This document shows positions 41,197 through 50,080 of a stretch of 51,879 nt of DNA, piece after piece. The stretch's first letter is position 1. Every line of letters starts with the position of its first letter. Source of the stretch: Streptomyces sp. NBS 14/10. GTDB taxonomy: Bacteria; Actinomycetota; Actinomycetes; Streptomycetales; Streptomycetaceae. The stretch lies in assembly GCF_002224125.1 (NCBI RefSeq), contig NZ_NCSM01000035.1, positions 1 through 51,879 of the forward strand. The letters run 5' to 3'. The notes below the pieces were generated by a model. It searched no databases, was not told the DNA's origin, and saw nothing but the letters and a program-made list of their open reading frames with translations. The position numbers and the translations under genes are program-made.

Positions 41197-41952
41197 ATGG
41201 ATCTTGGACTCAAAGACCGGGTGTACGTCCTCACCGGAGCCAGCCGCGGGCTGGGCCGCGCGGCCGCCCATGAGCTGGTCGCCGACGGTGCGAAGGTCGT
41301 GATCACCAGCCGCGACGAGAAGACGGCGGCGGAGGCCGCCGCCGAGCTGGGCCCGAACGCCGTCGGCGTCGCGGCCGACAACGCCGACCCGGCCGTGGCC
41401 GAGCGCCTGATCGCCACGGCCCGTGACCGCTTCGGCGGCTTCGACGGCGTGCTCATCAGCGTCGGCGGCCCCCCGGCGGGCCTGACCGCGAACATCACCG
41501 ACGAGCAGTGGCGGGCGGCCTTCGACTCCGTCTTCCTGGGCGCGGTCCGCCTGGCCCGCACCGCCGCCGCGGAGCTCTCCTCCGGCGGTGTGATCGGCTT
41601 CGTCCTCTCCGGCTCCGTGTACGAGCCGATCCCCGGTCTGACGGTCTCCAACGGGCTGCGGCCGGGCCTGGCGGGCTTCGCGAAGTCCCTCGCCTCGGAG
41701 GTGGGCCCGCAGGGCATCCGGGTCGTCGGCCTGCTGCCGGCCCGGATCGACACCGACCGGGTCCGCGAGCTGGACTCGCTGTCCGGGGACGCGGACGCGG
41801 CGCGGGCCCGTAACAGCGAGCAGATCCCGCTGCGGCGCTACGGCACACCGGAGGAGTTCGGCCGGACGACGGCGTTCCTGCTCTCGCCCGCCGCGTCGTA
41901 TCTGACCGGCGTCATGCTGCCGGTGGACGGCGGCGCACTGCACGGCTTTTAG
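41197..41952 (+). CDS. Atypical short-chain dehydrogenase/reductase lacking the Tyr-Lys pair
   Basis: A 251-residue SDR-fold protein. The cofactor loop TGASRGLGRAAAHELVADGAKVVITSR and the closing YLTGVMLPVDGGALHGF are standard. At the position of YxxxK the sequence reads VSNGLRPGLAGFAKS, with Ser and Arg in place of Tyr and Lys, and the preceding strand is LSGSVYEPIPGLT. So classical SDR catalysis is doubtful; a binding or altered-chemistry role is possible. The ATG at 41197 is the first in the frame. Its last bases overlap the convergent regulator gene by 4. Confidence 0.87.
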   Translation: MDLGLKDRVYVLTGASRGLGRAAAHELVADGAKVVITSRDEKTAAEAAAELGPNAVGVAADNADPAVAERLIATARDRFGGFDGVLISVGGPPAGLTANITDEQWRAAFDSVFLGAVRLARTAAAELSSGGVIGFVLSGSVYEPIPGLTVSNGLRPGLAGFAKSLASEVGPQGIRVVGLLPARIDTDRVRELDSLSGDADAARARNSEQIPLRRYGTPEEFGRTTAFLLSPAASYLTGVMLPVDGGALHGF

Positions 41953-42449
41953 GCTCCTCCTTTTTTGTGGCTCGGTTCGCCTCCGGGGGTCGCCGCGCGC
42001 AGGGTGTCCACGGTCCGTTCCAGCTCGGCGACCCGTTCGGCGAGCCGGCGGTTCTTGCGGTCCAGCTCCAGGAACACATTGACCTTGGTGCGCAGCAGCC
42101 AGGGGTCGAACGGCTTGGTCACGAAGTCGGCGGCGCCGATCGCGTAGCCCCGGTAGGCGTAGTCGGAGTCCGTGTCCTCCCCGGTCAGCAGGATGATCGG
42201 GACGTCTTTGGTCTGGTCGAGGCGCTTGATGGTGGCGGCCGTCTCGAAGCCGTCCATGCCCGGCATCAGGATGTCGAGCAGGACGGCCGCGAAGTCCTGC
42301 CGCAGCATGGCCTTCAGCGCCTCCTCCCCGGAGTGGGCGCGGACCAGCCGCAGATCGAGCGGGCCGAGGACGGCTTCCAGCGCGATCAGGTTCTCCTCCA
42401 TGTCGTCGACGATCAGAATCGCCGACTTCTCGGGTGCGCCGCCGCTCAT
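41949..42449 (-). CDS. Response regulator with C-terminal coiled coil (OsaB-like)
   Basis: A 166-residue single receiver domain. Acidic residues lie in ILIVDDMEENLIAL, the phospho-acceptor Asp in AVLLDILMPGMDGFETA, the Thr in ILLTGEDTD and the Lys in DFVTKPFDPWLL. After it come about 40 residues of heptad-like helix (FLELDRKNRRLAERVAELERTVDTL). No DNA-binding domain is present, so output is probably through protein contacts. It starts at 42449, overlapping the kinase stop by 4 bases. The arrangement kinase plus such a regulator matches the osaAB osmoadaptation system of S. coelicolor. Confidence 0.88.
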   Translation of the reverse strand: MSGGAPEKSAILIVDDMEENLIALEAVLGPLDLRLVRAHSGEEALKAMLRQDFAAVLLDILMPGMDGFETAATIKRLDQTKDVPIILLTGEDTDSDYAYRGYAIGAADFVTKPFDPWLLRTKVNVFLELDRKNRRLAERVAELERTVDTLRAATPGGEPSHKKGGA

Positions 42450-45400
42450 GTCCGCCCCCGCCCCGGCGGTCCGGTGTCCGCGGCTCCTGCGCGGGCCGCG
42501 GCGGTCCCGCCGGGCGGGCTGCCCAGCGGATCGAGCAGATCGCAGACGGCCGACAGCAGCCGGTCGACGTCCACGGGCTTGGGGACGTAGTCGTTGGCGC
42601 CGCTGTCAATCGCCTTCTCCCGGTCGCCCGGCATGGCCTTGGCGGTGAGGGCGATGATCGGCAGATCGGCGAGGCGGGGGGTGCCGCGGATGGCCCGGAT
42701 CGTCTCGTAGCCGTCCATCTCCGGCATCATCACGTCCATCAGGATCAGGGAGACGTCGGGGTTGCGGTGCAGCACCTCCAGGCCCTCACGGCCGTTCTCC
42801 GCGTATTTCACGGTCATGCCGACCCGGCCCAGCACATGGGTCAGCGCGAAGACGTTGCGGATGTCGTCGTCGACGACGAGGATGCGCCGCCCGTTCAGCA
42901 CCCGGTGGGGGCGGCCGGACTGCCATTCGCTGAGCCGGGTGGTCTCGGGCCAGGTCTCGTCGCGGCCGTCGCCGCCGGACGGGCGCGAGACGCCCGTCAG
43001 GCCGGCCTCGCCGCTGAACACCCCGCTGGGCGCGTGGTCGGCGACGTCCGGCAGCTGCTCGTCCGGCGCGGGGGGCGCGGCGGGGACGGTGGAGCCGGTG
43101 GCCCGGGGGTCCGACGGGTCGGGCGCCGGGACGATACCGGAGTAGTGCGAGGGGACGTAGAGGGTGAAGCGGGAGCCGACGTTCACCTCGCTCTCGGCGA
43201 CGATCCGGCCGCCCAGCATGCCGGCGATCTCCCGGCTGATGGACAGGCCGAGCCCGGTGCCGCCGTACTTGCGGCTGGTGGTGCCGTCGGACTGCTGGAA
43301 CGCCTCGAAGATCACGGACAGCTTCTCGGGCGGGATGCCGATACCGGTGTCGGTGACGGCGAAGGCCACGACGGCGTCCGCGCTCCGCAGCGTCTCCTCG
43401 CTGAACCTCTCTCCGGGCGCCCGCTCGACGTGCAGCTTCACCCCGCCCGATGAGGTGAACTTGAGCGCGTTGGAGAGCAGGTTGCGCAGGATCTGCTGGA
43501 GCCGCTGCTCGTCGGAGAACATCTCGCGCGGAACGTCCTCGCCGACGGTGATCTCGAAGGACAGGCCCCGGTCGACGGCCAGCGGCCGGAAGGTCGCGTT
43601 CACGTAGTCCAGCAGTTTGACCACCGGCAGCTTCTTGGCGCGTACGTCCATCCGGCCCGCCTCGATCTTCGACAGGTCGAGGATGTCGTTGATCAGCTGG
43701 AGCAGATCCGAGCCGGAGCGGTGGATGGTGGTGGCGAACTGCTCCTCCTGCTCGGACAGCCGCCCGTCGGGGTTGTCGGCGAGCAGCCGGGCCAGGATGA
43801 GCAGCGAGTTGAGCGGGGTGCGCAGCTCATGCGACATGTTGGCCAGGAACTCCGACTTGTACTGCGAGGCGGTGGCCAGCAGCGCGGCCTTCTCCTCCAG
43901 CTCCGCGTTGGAGCGCTGGAGCTCGTTGGAGCGCTGGCGCAGCTCGGTGGTGAGCCGCTGGGACTCCGACAGCAGGGACTCGGTGCGGGCGTTGGCGATG
44001 ATGGTGTTGATCGATACGCCGATGGTGTTGACGAACTGGTCGATGAAGGCGAGGTGGACCTCGCTGAACCGGCTGAAGGAGGCCAGCTCGATCACTCCGA
44101 GCACCTGGTCCTCGTACTGGATCGGCAGGATGACGACGCTGGCCGGGTGGGCGGAGCCGAGTCCGGAGTCGATGGTGATGAAGTCCGGTGGGACGTCGGT
44201 GACCAGGATGCGCTTCTTCTCGACGGCCGCCTGGGCGATCAGCCCACGGCCCGCCGCCTCTCGTTTGGGCAGCTGCCCCTTGTCGGGGTTGGTGCCGTAG
44301 CCGGCGATGAACTCGAGGCCCTCACCCGGCCTGGCGCCGGCCTCGGTGAGGAAGAAGGCCCCGAACTGCGCGTTGACCAGCGGAGTGAGCTCGCGCAGGA
44401 TCAGGTCGGCGACGTCGACCAGATCGCGGTGGCCCTGCATCAGGGAGGCGATACGGGCGAGGTTGGACTCCAGCCAGTCCTTGGCCCTGGTGGTCTCGCG
44501 CAGATTGGTCACCATGAGGTTGACGTTGTGCTTGAGCTCGGCGACCTCGCCCTGCGCCTCGACCGAGACGGCCCCGGACATATCGCCCTGGGCGACGGCG
44601 GAGGCGACCTCGGCGATGGCCCGCACCTGGGTGGTCAGGTTCAGGGCGAGCTCGTTGACGCTGGTGGTCAGCCGCTTCCAGGTGCCGTAGACCGCCTCGA
44701 CACGGGCCTGGCCGCCCAGCCGGCCCTCGCTGCCGACCTCACGGGCGACGCGGGTGACCTCCGAGGAGAACGAGGAGAGCGTGTCGACCATCGTGTTGAT
44801 GGTGGTCTTGAGCTCCAGGATCTCGCCGCGCGCGTCCACGTCGATCTTCTTGGACAGATCTCCCTGGGCGACGGCGGTGGCGACCTGGGCGATGTTACGG
44901 ACCTGGGAGGTCAGGTTGGACGCCATGAAGTTGACGTTGTCCGTGAGGTCCTTCCACACCCCGGAGACGCCCGGCACCTGGGCCCGGCCGCCCAGCTCCC
45001 CCTCGGTCCCGACGTCGCGGGCCACCCGGGTGACCTCGTCCGCGAACGCCCGCAACTGCTCGACCATGGTGTTCACGGTGTCCTTCAGCTCCAGGATCTC
45101 GCCCCGGGCGTCCACCGTGATCTTCTTCGACAGGTCGCCGTTGGCCACCGCCGTGGTCACCTGGGCGATGTTGCGCACCTGCGAGGTCAGGTTCAGCGCC
45201 ATGAAGTTGACGTTGTCGGTGAGCTCTTTCCAGACCCCCGAGACCCCGCGGACCTGCGCCTGGCCGCCCAGGTTGCCCTCGGTGCCAACCTCGCGGGCCA
45301 CGCGGGTGACCTCGTCGCCGAACGCGGAGAGCCGGTCGACCATCGTGTTGATCGTCGACTTGAGCTCCAGGATCTCGCCCTTGGCCTCCACCGTGATCGT

Positions 45401-46669
45401 CTTGCTGAGGTCTCCCTCCGCCACCGCGGTGGCGACCTGGGCGATGTTGCGGACCTGGGAGGTCAGGTTGTCCGCCATGAAGTTGACGTTCTCGGTCAGG
45501 TCCTTCCACACCCCGGAGACCCCGCGGACCTGGGCCCGGCCGCCCAGCTCCCCCTCCGTACCGACCTCGCGGGCCACCCGCGTGACCTCGTCCGCGAACG
45601 CCGACAGCTGATCGACCATCGTGTTGATGGTGCTCTTGAGCTGGAGGATTTCGCCCCGGGCGTCCACGGTGATCTTCTGCGAGAGATCGCCGTTGGCCAC
45701 CGCCGTGGTCACCTGGGCGATGTTCCGTACCTGCGAGGTCAGGTTGGAGGCCATGAAGTTGACGTTGTCCGTCAGGTCCTTCCACACCCCCGACACGCCC
45801 CGGACCTGGGCCCGGCCGCCCAGCTCCCCCTCCGTACCGACCTCGCGGGCCACCCGCGTGACCTCGTCCGCGAACGCCGACAGCTGATCGACCATCGTGT
45901 TCACGGTCAGCTTGAGCTCCAGCAGCTCCCCGGTGGCCTCGACGGTCACCTGCCGGGTGAGGTCGCCGCGCGCGACCGCCGTGGTCACCGCGGCGATGTC
46001 CCGCACCTGGGCCGTCAGCCGGGAGGCCATCGCGTTGACGGCCTCGGTGACCTCGCGCCAGTCGCCGGACAGCCCCTGGACCTTGGCCCGGCCGCCGAGC
46101 CGGCCCTCGGTGCCGACCTCGCGGGCGACGCGGGTGAGCTCACCGGTGAACAGCGACAGCTGGTCCACCGTGCGGTTGACGCCACGCCCGAGCCGGCGCA
46201 GATCGCCGCGCAGCTGACGATTGCCGTCGTGCAGGTCGACCCGTTTGGTCAGATCGCCCGCGGCGACCGCGTCCAGCACCTGCGTGGCGTTCGAGACAGG
46301 GCCGACGAGCGCGTCCACCAGCTGATTCGCCGCGTCCACACTGGTCGTCCAGGCCCCTTGGCCGGGGCTGGCCGTGATCCGCTCGTCGAGTCTGCCCTGC
46401 CGTACCACTTCGCGGCGCACCCGCTGCAGCTCCGAGGCCAGATGGGCGTTCCGCACCACGAGTTGGTTGAACGCCACGGCCATCTCGCCGAGCGCGCCCT
46501 CTTCCGCGCTGTTGGCGCGCACGGAGAAGTCCCCGTCACACAACGCCTGCATCGCACCCAGCAGGGCCCGCACGCCTGCCGCGCTCACCCGCTCCTCGCC
46601 CGGCGCGATGCCCGGGGATTCGGGGCGGACGTCGGAACGTATGTCCATGGGGGTCGGGTCATTTGCCAT
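42446..46669 (-). CDS. HAMP-array hybrid histidine kinase (OsaA-like)
   Basis: A 1407-residue soluble kinase. Residues about 40-130 hold a divergent first HAMP-like unit; seven HAMP units follow at about 131-752, each near 92 residues (consensus AVAxGDLSxKITVxARGEILxLKxTxNTMVDQL). Then come a GAF domain ([20 protein letters not shown]), a coiled coil, HisKA with phospho-His in [14 protein letters not shown], the HATPase ([37 protein letters not shown]) and a C-terminal receiver ([26 protein letters not shown]). No transmembrane segment. Fungal Nik1/Os-1 osmosensing kinases share the HAMP array. The ATG at 46669 follows AGAGACG. Confidence 0.92.
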   Translation of the reverse strand: MANDPTPMDIRSDVRPESPGIAPGEERVSAAGVRALLGAMQALCDGDFSVRANSAEEGALGEMAVAFNQLVVRNAHLASELQRVRREVVRQGRLDERITASPGQGAWTTSVDAANQLVDALVGPVSNATQVLDAVAAGDLTKRVDLHDGNRQLRGDLRRLGRGVNRTVDQLSLFTGELTRVAREVGTEGRLGGRAKVQGLSGDWREVTEAVNAMASRLTAQVRDIAAVTTAVARGDLTRQVTVEATGELLELKLTVNTMVDQLSAFADEVTRVAREVGTEGELGGRAQVRGVSGVWKDLTDNVNFMASNLTSQVRNIAQVTTAVANGDLSQKITVDARGEILQLKSTINTMVDQLSAFADEVTRVAREVGTEGELGGRAQVRGVSGVWKDLTENVNFMADNLTSQVRNIAQVATAVAEGDLSKTITVEAKGEILELKSTINTMVDRLSAFGDEVTRVAREVGTEGNLGGQAQVRGVSGVWKELTDNVNFMALNLTSQVRNIAQVTTAVANGDLSKKITVDARGEILELKDTVNTMVEQLRAFADEVTRVARDVGTEGELGGRAQVPGVSGVWKDLTDNVNFMASNLTSQVRNIAQVATAVAQGDLSKKIDVDARGEILELKTTINTMVDTLSSFSSEVTRVAREVGSEGRLGGQARVEAVYGTWKRLTTSVNELALNLTTQVRAIAEVASAVAQGDMSGAVSVEAQGEVAELKHNVNLMVTNLRETTRAKDWLESNLARIASLMQGHRDLVDVADLILRELTPLVNAQFGAFFLTEAGARPGEGLEFIAGYGTNPDKGQLPKREAAGRGLIAQAAVEKKRILVTDVPPDFITIDSGLGSAHPASVVILPIQYEDQVLGVIELASFSRFSEVHLAFIDQFVNTIGVSINTIIANARTESLLSESQRLTTELRQRSNELQRSNAELEEKAALLATASQYKSEFLANMSHELRTPLNSLLILARLLADNPDGRLSEQEEQFATTIHRSGSDLLQLINDILDLSKIEAGRMDVRAKKLPVVKLLDYVNATFRPLAVDRGLSFEITVGEDVPREMFSDEQRLQQILRNLLSNALKFTSSGGVKLHVERAPGERFSEETLRSADAVVAFAVTDTGIGIPPEKLSVIFEAFQQSDGTTSRKYGGTGLGLSISREIAGMLGGRIVAESEVNVGSRFTLYVPSHYSGIVPAPDPSDPRATGSTVPAAPPAPDEQLPDVADHAPSGVFSGEAGLTGVSRPSGGDGRDETWPETTRLSEWQSGRPHRVLNGRRILVVDDDIRNVFALTHVLGRVGMTVKYAENGREGLEVLHRNPDVSLILMDVMMPEMDGYETIRAIRGTPRLADLPIIALTAKAMPGDREKAIDSGANDYVPKPVDVDRLLSAVCDLLDPLGSPPGGTAAARAGAADTGPPGRGRT
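44413..46279. repeat. Tandem HAMP-encoding DNA repeats, about 276 bp per unit
   Basis: Seven successive units of about 92 codons. Units three to six are highly similar at the base level, for instance repeated CTGGGCGATGTTGCG and GCGTCCACGGTGATCTTC blocks. Such long near-identical repeats could recombine, so unit number may vary between strains. Confidence 0.8.
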
Positions 46670-46762
46670 GACATCGTCTCTTATGGATCGATTCGCACTC
46701 CTGTGCCTGTCATAATATGGCACCGAAATGACCTAATCGCCCCGAAGTGCCAGGAGCAGCTG

Positions 46763-48571
46763 GTGGGAGCTTTGCTTCCTCTCTCGCGGGAGTCCGTATC
46801 GCGGACCATGCTGCCCGGGACCGTGGGGGCGCCCGCCGCGGCGCGCGCGTTTGTACGCACCACGCTCACGGGACCGGGCGCGCCGGCGGTCCTCGGGCCG
46901 CGCCCGCTCGGCGACCGGCTGACCGAGGACGCCGTGCTCCTGGTCAGCGAGCTGGTCACCAACGCCGTGCTGCACGCGGGCACCGAGATCGAGGTCGTCT
47001 GCCGGCTGCAGACAACACCCCCGGGCGTCGTCGTCGAGGTGAGCGACCTCCACCCCGCCAGCGCGGTGTACGGCGGCCAGGACACCGGGCGGCGCGGCCG
47101 CGGCCTCCAGCTGATGGGCGCGCTCGCGGAGTCCTGGGGCGTGACGTACCACCGCACCCGCAAGGCGGTGTGGTTCCGGCTGGACGCCGCGCCGGAGGGG
47201 TCCGGGGCCGATGCCCTCCCGGTCGACGCGGTGGGCAGCGAAGTGCGCTTCGCCAAGGCCCTCGCCCCAGCCGCGCCGCCGCGGCACCGGGAAGGCTCCG
47301 GTGGGTGGGTGGACCGCGGCGGGCCGTCGTTCCTCGCGGAGGCCAGCGACCTCCTCGCCGGACAGCTGGACGAGAACATGGTCGCCGCCCTCGCCGGACA
47401 GCTCCTGGTGCCCCGGCTCGCCGACTGGTGCGCGGTATGGCTGAGCACCGAAGGCCAAAGGCTGCGGCTGTGCCGCGTATGGCACAGCGACGAGCGCCGC
47501 AACGACGCGCTCCGGCTGGCGCTCGAGAGCCACCCGCCGCCCACCGGACTCGACCCCTCCGGCACCCCCTGGCCCTGGCCCGAGCCCGCGGACGGCCGTG
47601 GTGTGGGCGGGGCCGCGCTGGCGTTCCCACTGCTCGCCCAGGGCCGCAACCACGGCGTACTGCTGCTGGGGCGCGGGGGCGTGACCCAGCTGACCGAGGG
47701 CGTGGCACGGCTGTCGGGCGATGTGGCCCGGCGGGTGGCCCAGGCGGTGGCCACCGCCCGGCGGTACACCCGGCAGGCGACCATCAGCCGGGCGCTCCAG
47801 CGCCGGCAGCTTCCCACCTCCCTCGCCCATATCCCGGGCGTCGACACGGCGATCGTGTACGAGCCGCACGGCGAGGAACAGACCGTCGGCGGCGACTTCT
47901 ACGACCTGTTCCCGATGGGCCGCCGCCGCTGGTGCTTCCTGCTCGGCGATGTGTGCGGCAGCGACCCGGAGGCCATGTCCGTGACCGGTCTGGCCCGCCA
48001 TCTGGTCCGGCTGCTGGCCCGCGAGGGCCACGGCGTCGAGTCGGTGCTCTCCCGGCTGAACCAGGCGCTGGTGGAGGAGGGCGCGGAAGCCGTGGCCGTC
48101 GGCGGCGAACAGGCCCGGCCGCGCTTCCTGAGCCTGCTGTACGGCGAGCTGGAGCCCGACCCGGCCACGGGCAACGCCCACTGCACACTGGCCAGCGCCG
48201 GACACCCGCTGCCGCTACGGCTGACCGCCGAGGGCTCGGTGGTCACCACGGGCAGCTCCCAGATGCTGCTGGGCATCGACGAGAGCGCCGAGTTCCACGC
48301 CGACAACTTCGACCTGGCGCTCGGCGAGACGCTGCTGTGCGTCACCGACGGGGTGACCGAACGGCGCAGCGGCAACCGGCAGCTGGACGACGACGACGGC
48401 CTCGCCGACATCCTGCGGGGGTGCGTGGGCCTGGGCGCCAAGGCGGTGGCGGAACGGGTCCGGCGCGCCGCCCACGACTTCGGCCCCGAGCCGATCGACG
48501 ACGATCTCGCGGTGCTCGTACTCGAAGCGGTGCCGGTACGGCCGGTGCCGGTGCGGATGGCGCCGCTGTAG
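46763..48571 (+). CDS. HATPase-GAF-PP2C regulatory protein (OsaC-like)
   Basis: A 602-residue three-domain protein. The N-terminal HATPase of RsbW type (LTEDAVLLVSELVTNAVLHAG, GRGLQLMGALAESWGV) is followed by a GAF domain (DLLAGQLDENMVAALAGQLLVPRLADWCAVWL) and a SpoIIE-type PP2C phosphatase (GGDFYDLFPMG, LLGDVCGSDPEAMSVTGLARHLVRLL, LCVTDGVTERRS, DDDLAVLVLE). Kinase plus phosphatase in one chain would set the phosphorylation state of an anti-sigma antagonist. S. coelicolor OsaC, which resets sigma-B after osmotic stress, has this build and sits divergent to osaAB. The GTG at 46763 is chosen for CAGGAG upstream; an ATG at 46808 is less supported. Confidence 0.9.
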   Translation: MGALLPLSRESVSRTMLPGTVGAPAAARAFVRTTLTGPGAPAVLGPRPLGDRLTEDAVLLVSELVTNAVLHAGTEIEVVCRLQTTPPGVVVEVSDLHPASAVYGGQDTGRRGRGLQLMGALAESWGVTYHRTRKAVWFRLDAAPEGSGADALPVDAVGSEVRFAKALAPAAPPRHREGSGGWVDRGGPSFLAEASDLLAGQLDENMVAALAGQLLVPRLADWCAVWLSTEGQRLRLCRVWHSDERRNDALRLALESHPPPTGLDPSGTPWPWPEPADGRGVGGAALAFPLLAQGRNHGVLLLGRGGVTQLTEGVARLSGDVARRVAQAVATARRYTRQATISRALQRRQLPTSLAHIPGVDTAIVYEPHGEEQTVGGDFYDLFPMGRRRWCFLLGDVCGSDPEAMSVTGLARHLVRLLAREGHGVESVLSRLNQALVEEGAEAVAVGGEQARPRFLSLLYGELEPDPATGNAHCTLASAGHPLPLRLTAEGSVVTTGSSQMLLGIDESAEFHADNFDLALGETLLCVTDGVTERRSGNRQLDDDDGLADILRGCVGLGAKAVAERVRRAAHDFGPEPIDDDLAVLVLEAVPVRPVPVRMAPL

Positions 48572-48577
48572 ACGGTG

Positions 48578-49357
48578 CTACTCGCCCAGCCCCGCCAGGT
48601 CGCGCAGCCGCCGGGCCTGCGCGGCGCGCTCGGCGGCGCGCTGCTCCTCGTACGTCCGCTCCCCCGCCCCACGCAGCAGCGCCTTGGTCTCGATCACGGC
48701 GTCGCGGTCCGCGGCGAGCAGCGCCGCGGTCAGGTCGCGGACCGCGGCGTCCAACTCCGCGGCGGGTACGACCAGATTGGCCAGGCCGGTGCGCTCGGCC
48801 TCCTCGGCGTGGACAAAGCGCCCGGTCAGGCAGATCTCCAGGGCGCGGGCGTAGCCCACGAGGGAGACCAGCGGATGGGTGCCGGTGAGGTCGGGGACCA
48901 GCCCGAGGCTGGTCTCGCGCATGGCGAACTGCGCATCGTCAGCACAGACCCGCAGGTCACAGGCGAGGGCCAGTTGGAAGCCCGCGCCGATGGCATGGCC
49001 CTGGACGGCGGCGACGGAGATGAGGTCGTGCCGCCGCCACCAGGTGAACGCCTCCTGATATCCGGCAATGACGGCGTCCAGCTCCAGGTCGGAGCGACGG
49101 GCCAGCTCGGGGAAGGACGGCTCGCCGTCGAACCCCTCGGGCGTGAACGCCTGCCGGTCGAGCCCCGCGGAAAAGGACTTGCCCTCGGCGCGCAGCACCA
49201 CCACCCGCACGCTGCCCGGCAGCGCCTGTCCGGCCTCGGCCAGGGCGCGCCAGGTCGCGGGCGACTGGGCGTTCCGCTTGTCGGGGTTGGTCAGGGTCAC
49301 CGTGGCGATCGCATCGTCAGCGGTGAGGTGAACGCCGTCCTTGTCCAGCAGGGTCAC
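48578..49357 (-). CDS. Enoyl-CoA hydratase/isomerase family protein
   Basis: A 259-residue crotonase-fold enzyme. It shows the oxyanion-hole segment FSAGLDRQAFTPEG, then VAAVQGHAIGAGFQLALACDLRVCADDAQFAMRETSLGLVPDLTGTHPLVSLVGYARALEICLTGRFVHAEEAERTGL, a standard crotonase core with a Glu in RETSLGLVPD. The substrate (beta-oxidation intermediate or another acyl-CoA) is not evident. The GTG at 49357 has GGAGG 8 bases upstream. It ends 6 bases from the convergent PP2C gene. A palindrome lies 27 bases upstream of its start. Confidence 0.9.
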   Translation of the reverse strand: MTLLDKDGVHLTADDAIATVTLTNPDKRNAQSPATWRALAEAGQALPGSVRVVVLRAEGKSFSAGLDRQAFTPEGFDGEPSFPELARRSDLELDAVIAGYQEAFTWWRRHDLISVAAVQGHAIGAGFQLALACDLRVCADDAQFAMRETSLGLVPDLTGTHPLVSLVGYARALEICLTGRFVHAEEAERTGLANLVVPAAELDAAVRDLTAALLAADRDAVIETKALLRGAGERTYEEQRAAERAAQARRLRDLAGLGE

Positions 49358-49383
49358 AGAAGCCTCCGGTGGGTGCGGTCACA

Positions 49384-49393
49384 CACTTAAGTG
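49384..49393. promoter_or_regulatory. Perfect 10-bp palindrome upstream of the enoyl-CoA hydratase gene
   Basis: CACTTAAGTG, 27 bases before the GTG start on the minus strand. It is AT-richer than its surroundings and could be an operator covering the promoter. Confidence 0.35.
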
Positions 49394-49405
49394 ACTGCAC
49401 AGTAA

Positions 49406-49437
49406 CCACCCGGCCGACGGTCCGATCAACCGGGTGG
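49406..49437 (-). terminator. Hairpin between gbn and the enoyl-CoA hydratase gene
   Basis: CCACCCGG (49406-49413) and CCGGGTGG (49430-49437) pair around a 16-base loop, 38 bases past the gbn stop; it is a plausible terminator for gbn. Confidence 0.5.
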
Positions 49438-49474
49438 CACCGCTCATACCCACCGGTACGACATGTCTGGGGTG

Positions 49475-49699
49475 TCAGGCCGTTGTTGCGGCCTTCTTGC
49501 CCCGTGTCGCTCCACCGCGACCACGCAGGGCCACGCCGGACTCACTGAGCATCCGGTGGACGAATCCGTAGGAGCGGCCGGTCTCCTCGGCCAGCGCCCG
49601 GATGCTCGCACCGGAGTCGTACTTCTTTTTCAGGTCTGCCGCGAGCTTTTCGCGCGCGGCGCCGGTCACCCGGCTGCCCTTCTTCAGAGTCTCGGCCAC
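49475..49699 (-). CDS. gbn: GATC-binding nucleoid-associated protein Gbn
   Basis: A 74-residue basic protein. The helix-turn-helix is SGASIRALAEETGRSYGFVHRMLSESG, flanked by Lys-rich AREKLAADLKKKYD and an Arg/Lys/Gly tail (ALRGRGGATRGKKAATTA). It matches Gbn (SCO1839) of S. coelicolor, a small abundant actinobacterial nucleoid protein that binds GATC-containing DNA and influences development, as I recall from the literature. The neighbouring enoyl-CoA hydratase and ABC-F genes fit that locus. The GTG at 49699 has GAGGAGG 6 bases upstream. The spacer upstream is rich in GATC. Confidence 0.88.
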   Translation of the reverse strand: MAETLKKGSRVTGAAREKLAADLKKKYDSGASIRALAEETGRSYGFVHRMLSESGVALRGRGGATRGKKAATTA

Positions 49700-49737
49700 C
49701 CGTGCCTCCTCATGGGAAGTGCGCTCTGGACTCTCAT

Positions 49738-50049
49738 GATCACCCCTAGGCGGCTTCCTGGCCACCCATTCGGCAAGGTCTCTGGAGGAAGGCTTTCCCG
49801 AATTGATGGGGTGATCGCCCCCGGAATTGAAGATTCCGCAGGCAGTCGCGCTCAGCAACGGTCCACATGATGGACGAACCGGCAGGTCAGGCCGTCGATG
49901 GTCGCGATCGCACCACCGCACGCCGGCGCGCGGCACGCTTCATGCGCCGGTCACTGACGACGCGCCGCGGTACCAGCCGTTCTCACTCAGATGAAGGATC
50001 ACGCCTAGGCCGAATGATCTATGGCGCATGATCTACGCGAGGGTGGATC
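49738..50049. promoter_or_regulatory. GATC-rich spacer upstream of gbn (candidate Gbn autoregulatory region)
   Basis: The 381-base spacer between gbn and the ABC-F gene has no coding frame. It holds seven GATC tetramers, starting at 49738, 49813, 49906, 49997, 50016, 50030 and 50046; the last four lie within 53 bases. Since Gbn recognises GATC, this is a plausible site of self-regulation or nucleation. Confidence 0.5.
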
Positions 50050-50080
50050 CGTAGCAGGTCCGGAGCAGAACCGTGGCGGC

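Noticed and set aside
42446..46723. Start of the HAMP kinase at 46723
   Set aside because: The extra 18 residues have no ribosome site, while the ATG at 46669 has AGAGACG upstream.
43721..46762. Very long open frame on the plus strand opposite the HAMP kinase gene
   Set aside because: It mirrors the kinase codons (GC-rich third positions keep the opposite frame open), has no domain sense, and merges into the real PP2C gene only by chance of frame.
49463..49870. 135-residue plus-strand frame over gbn and its upstream region
   Set aside because: It is antisense to gbn and has no ribosome site or family likeness.
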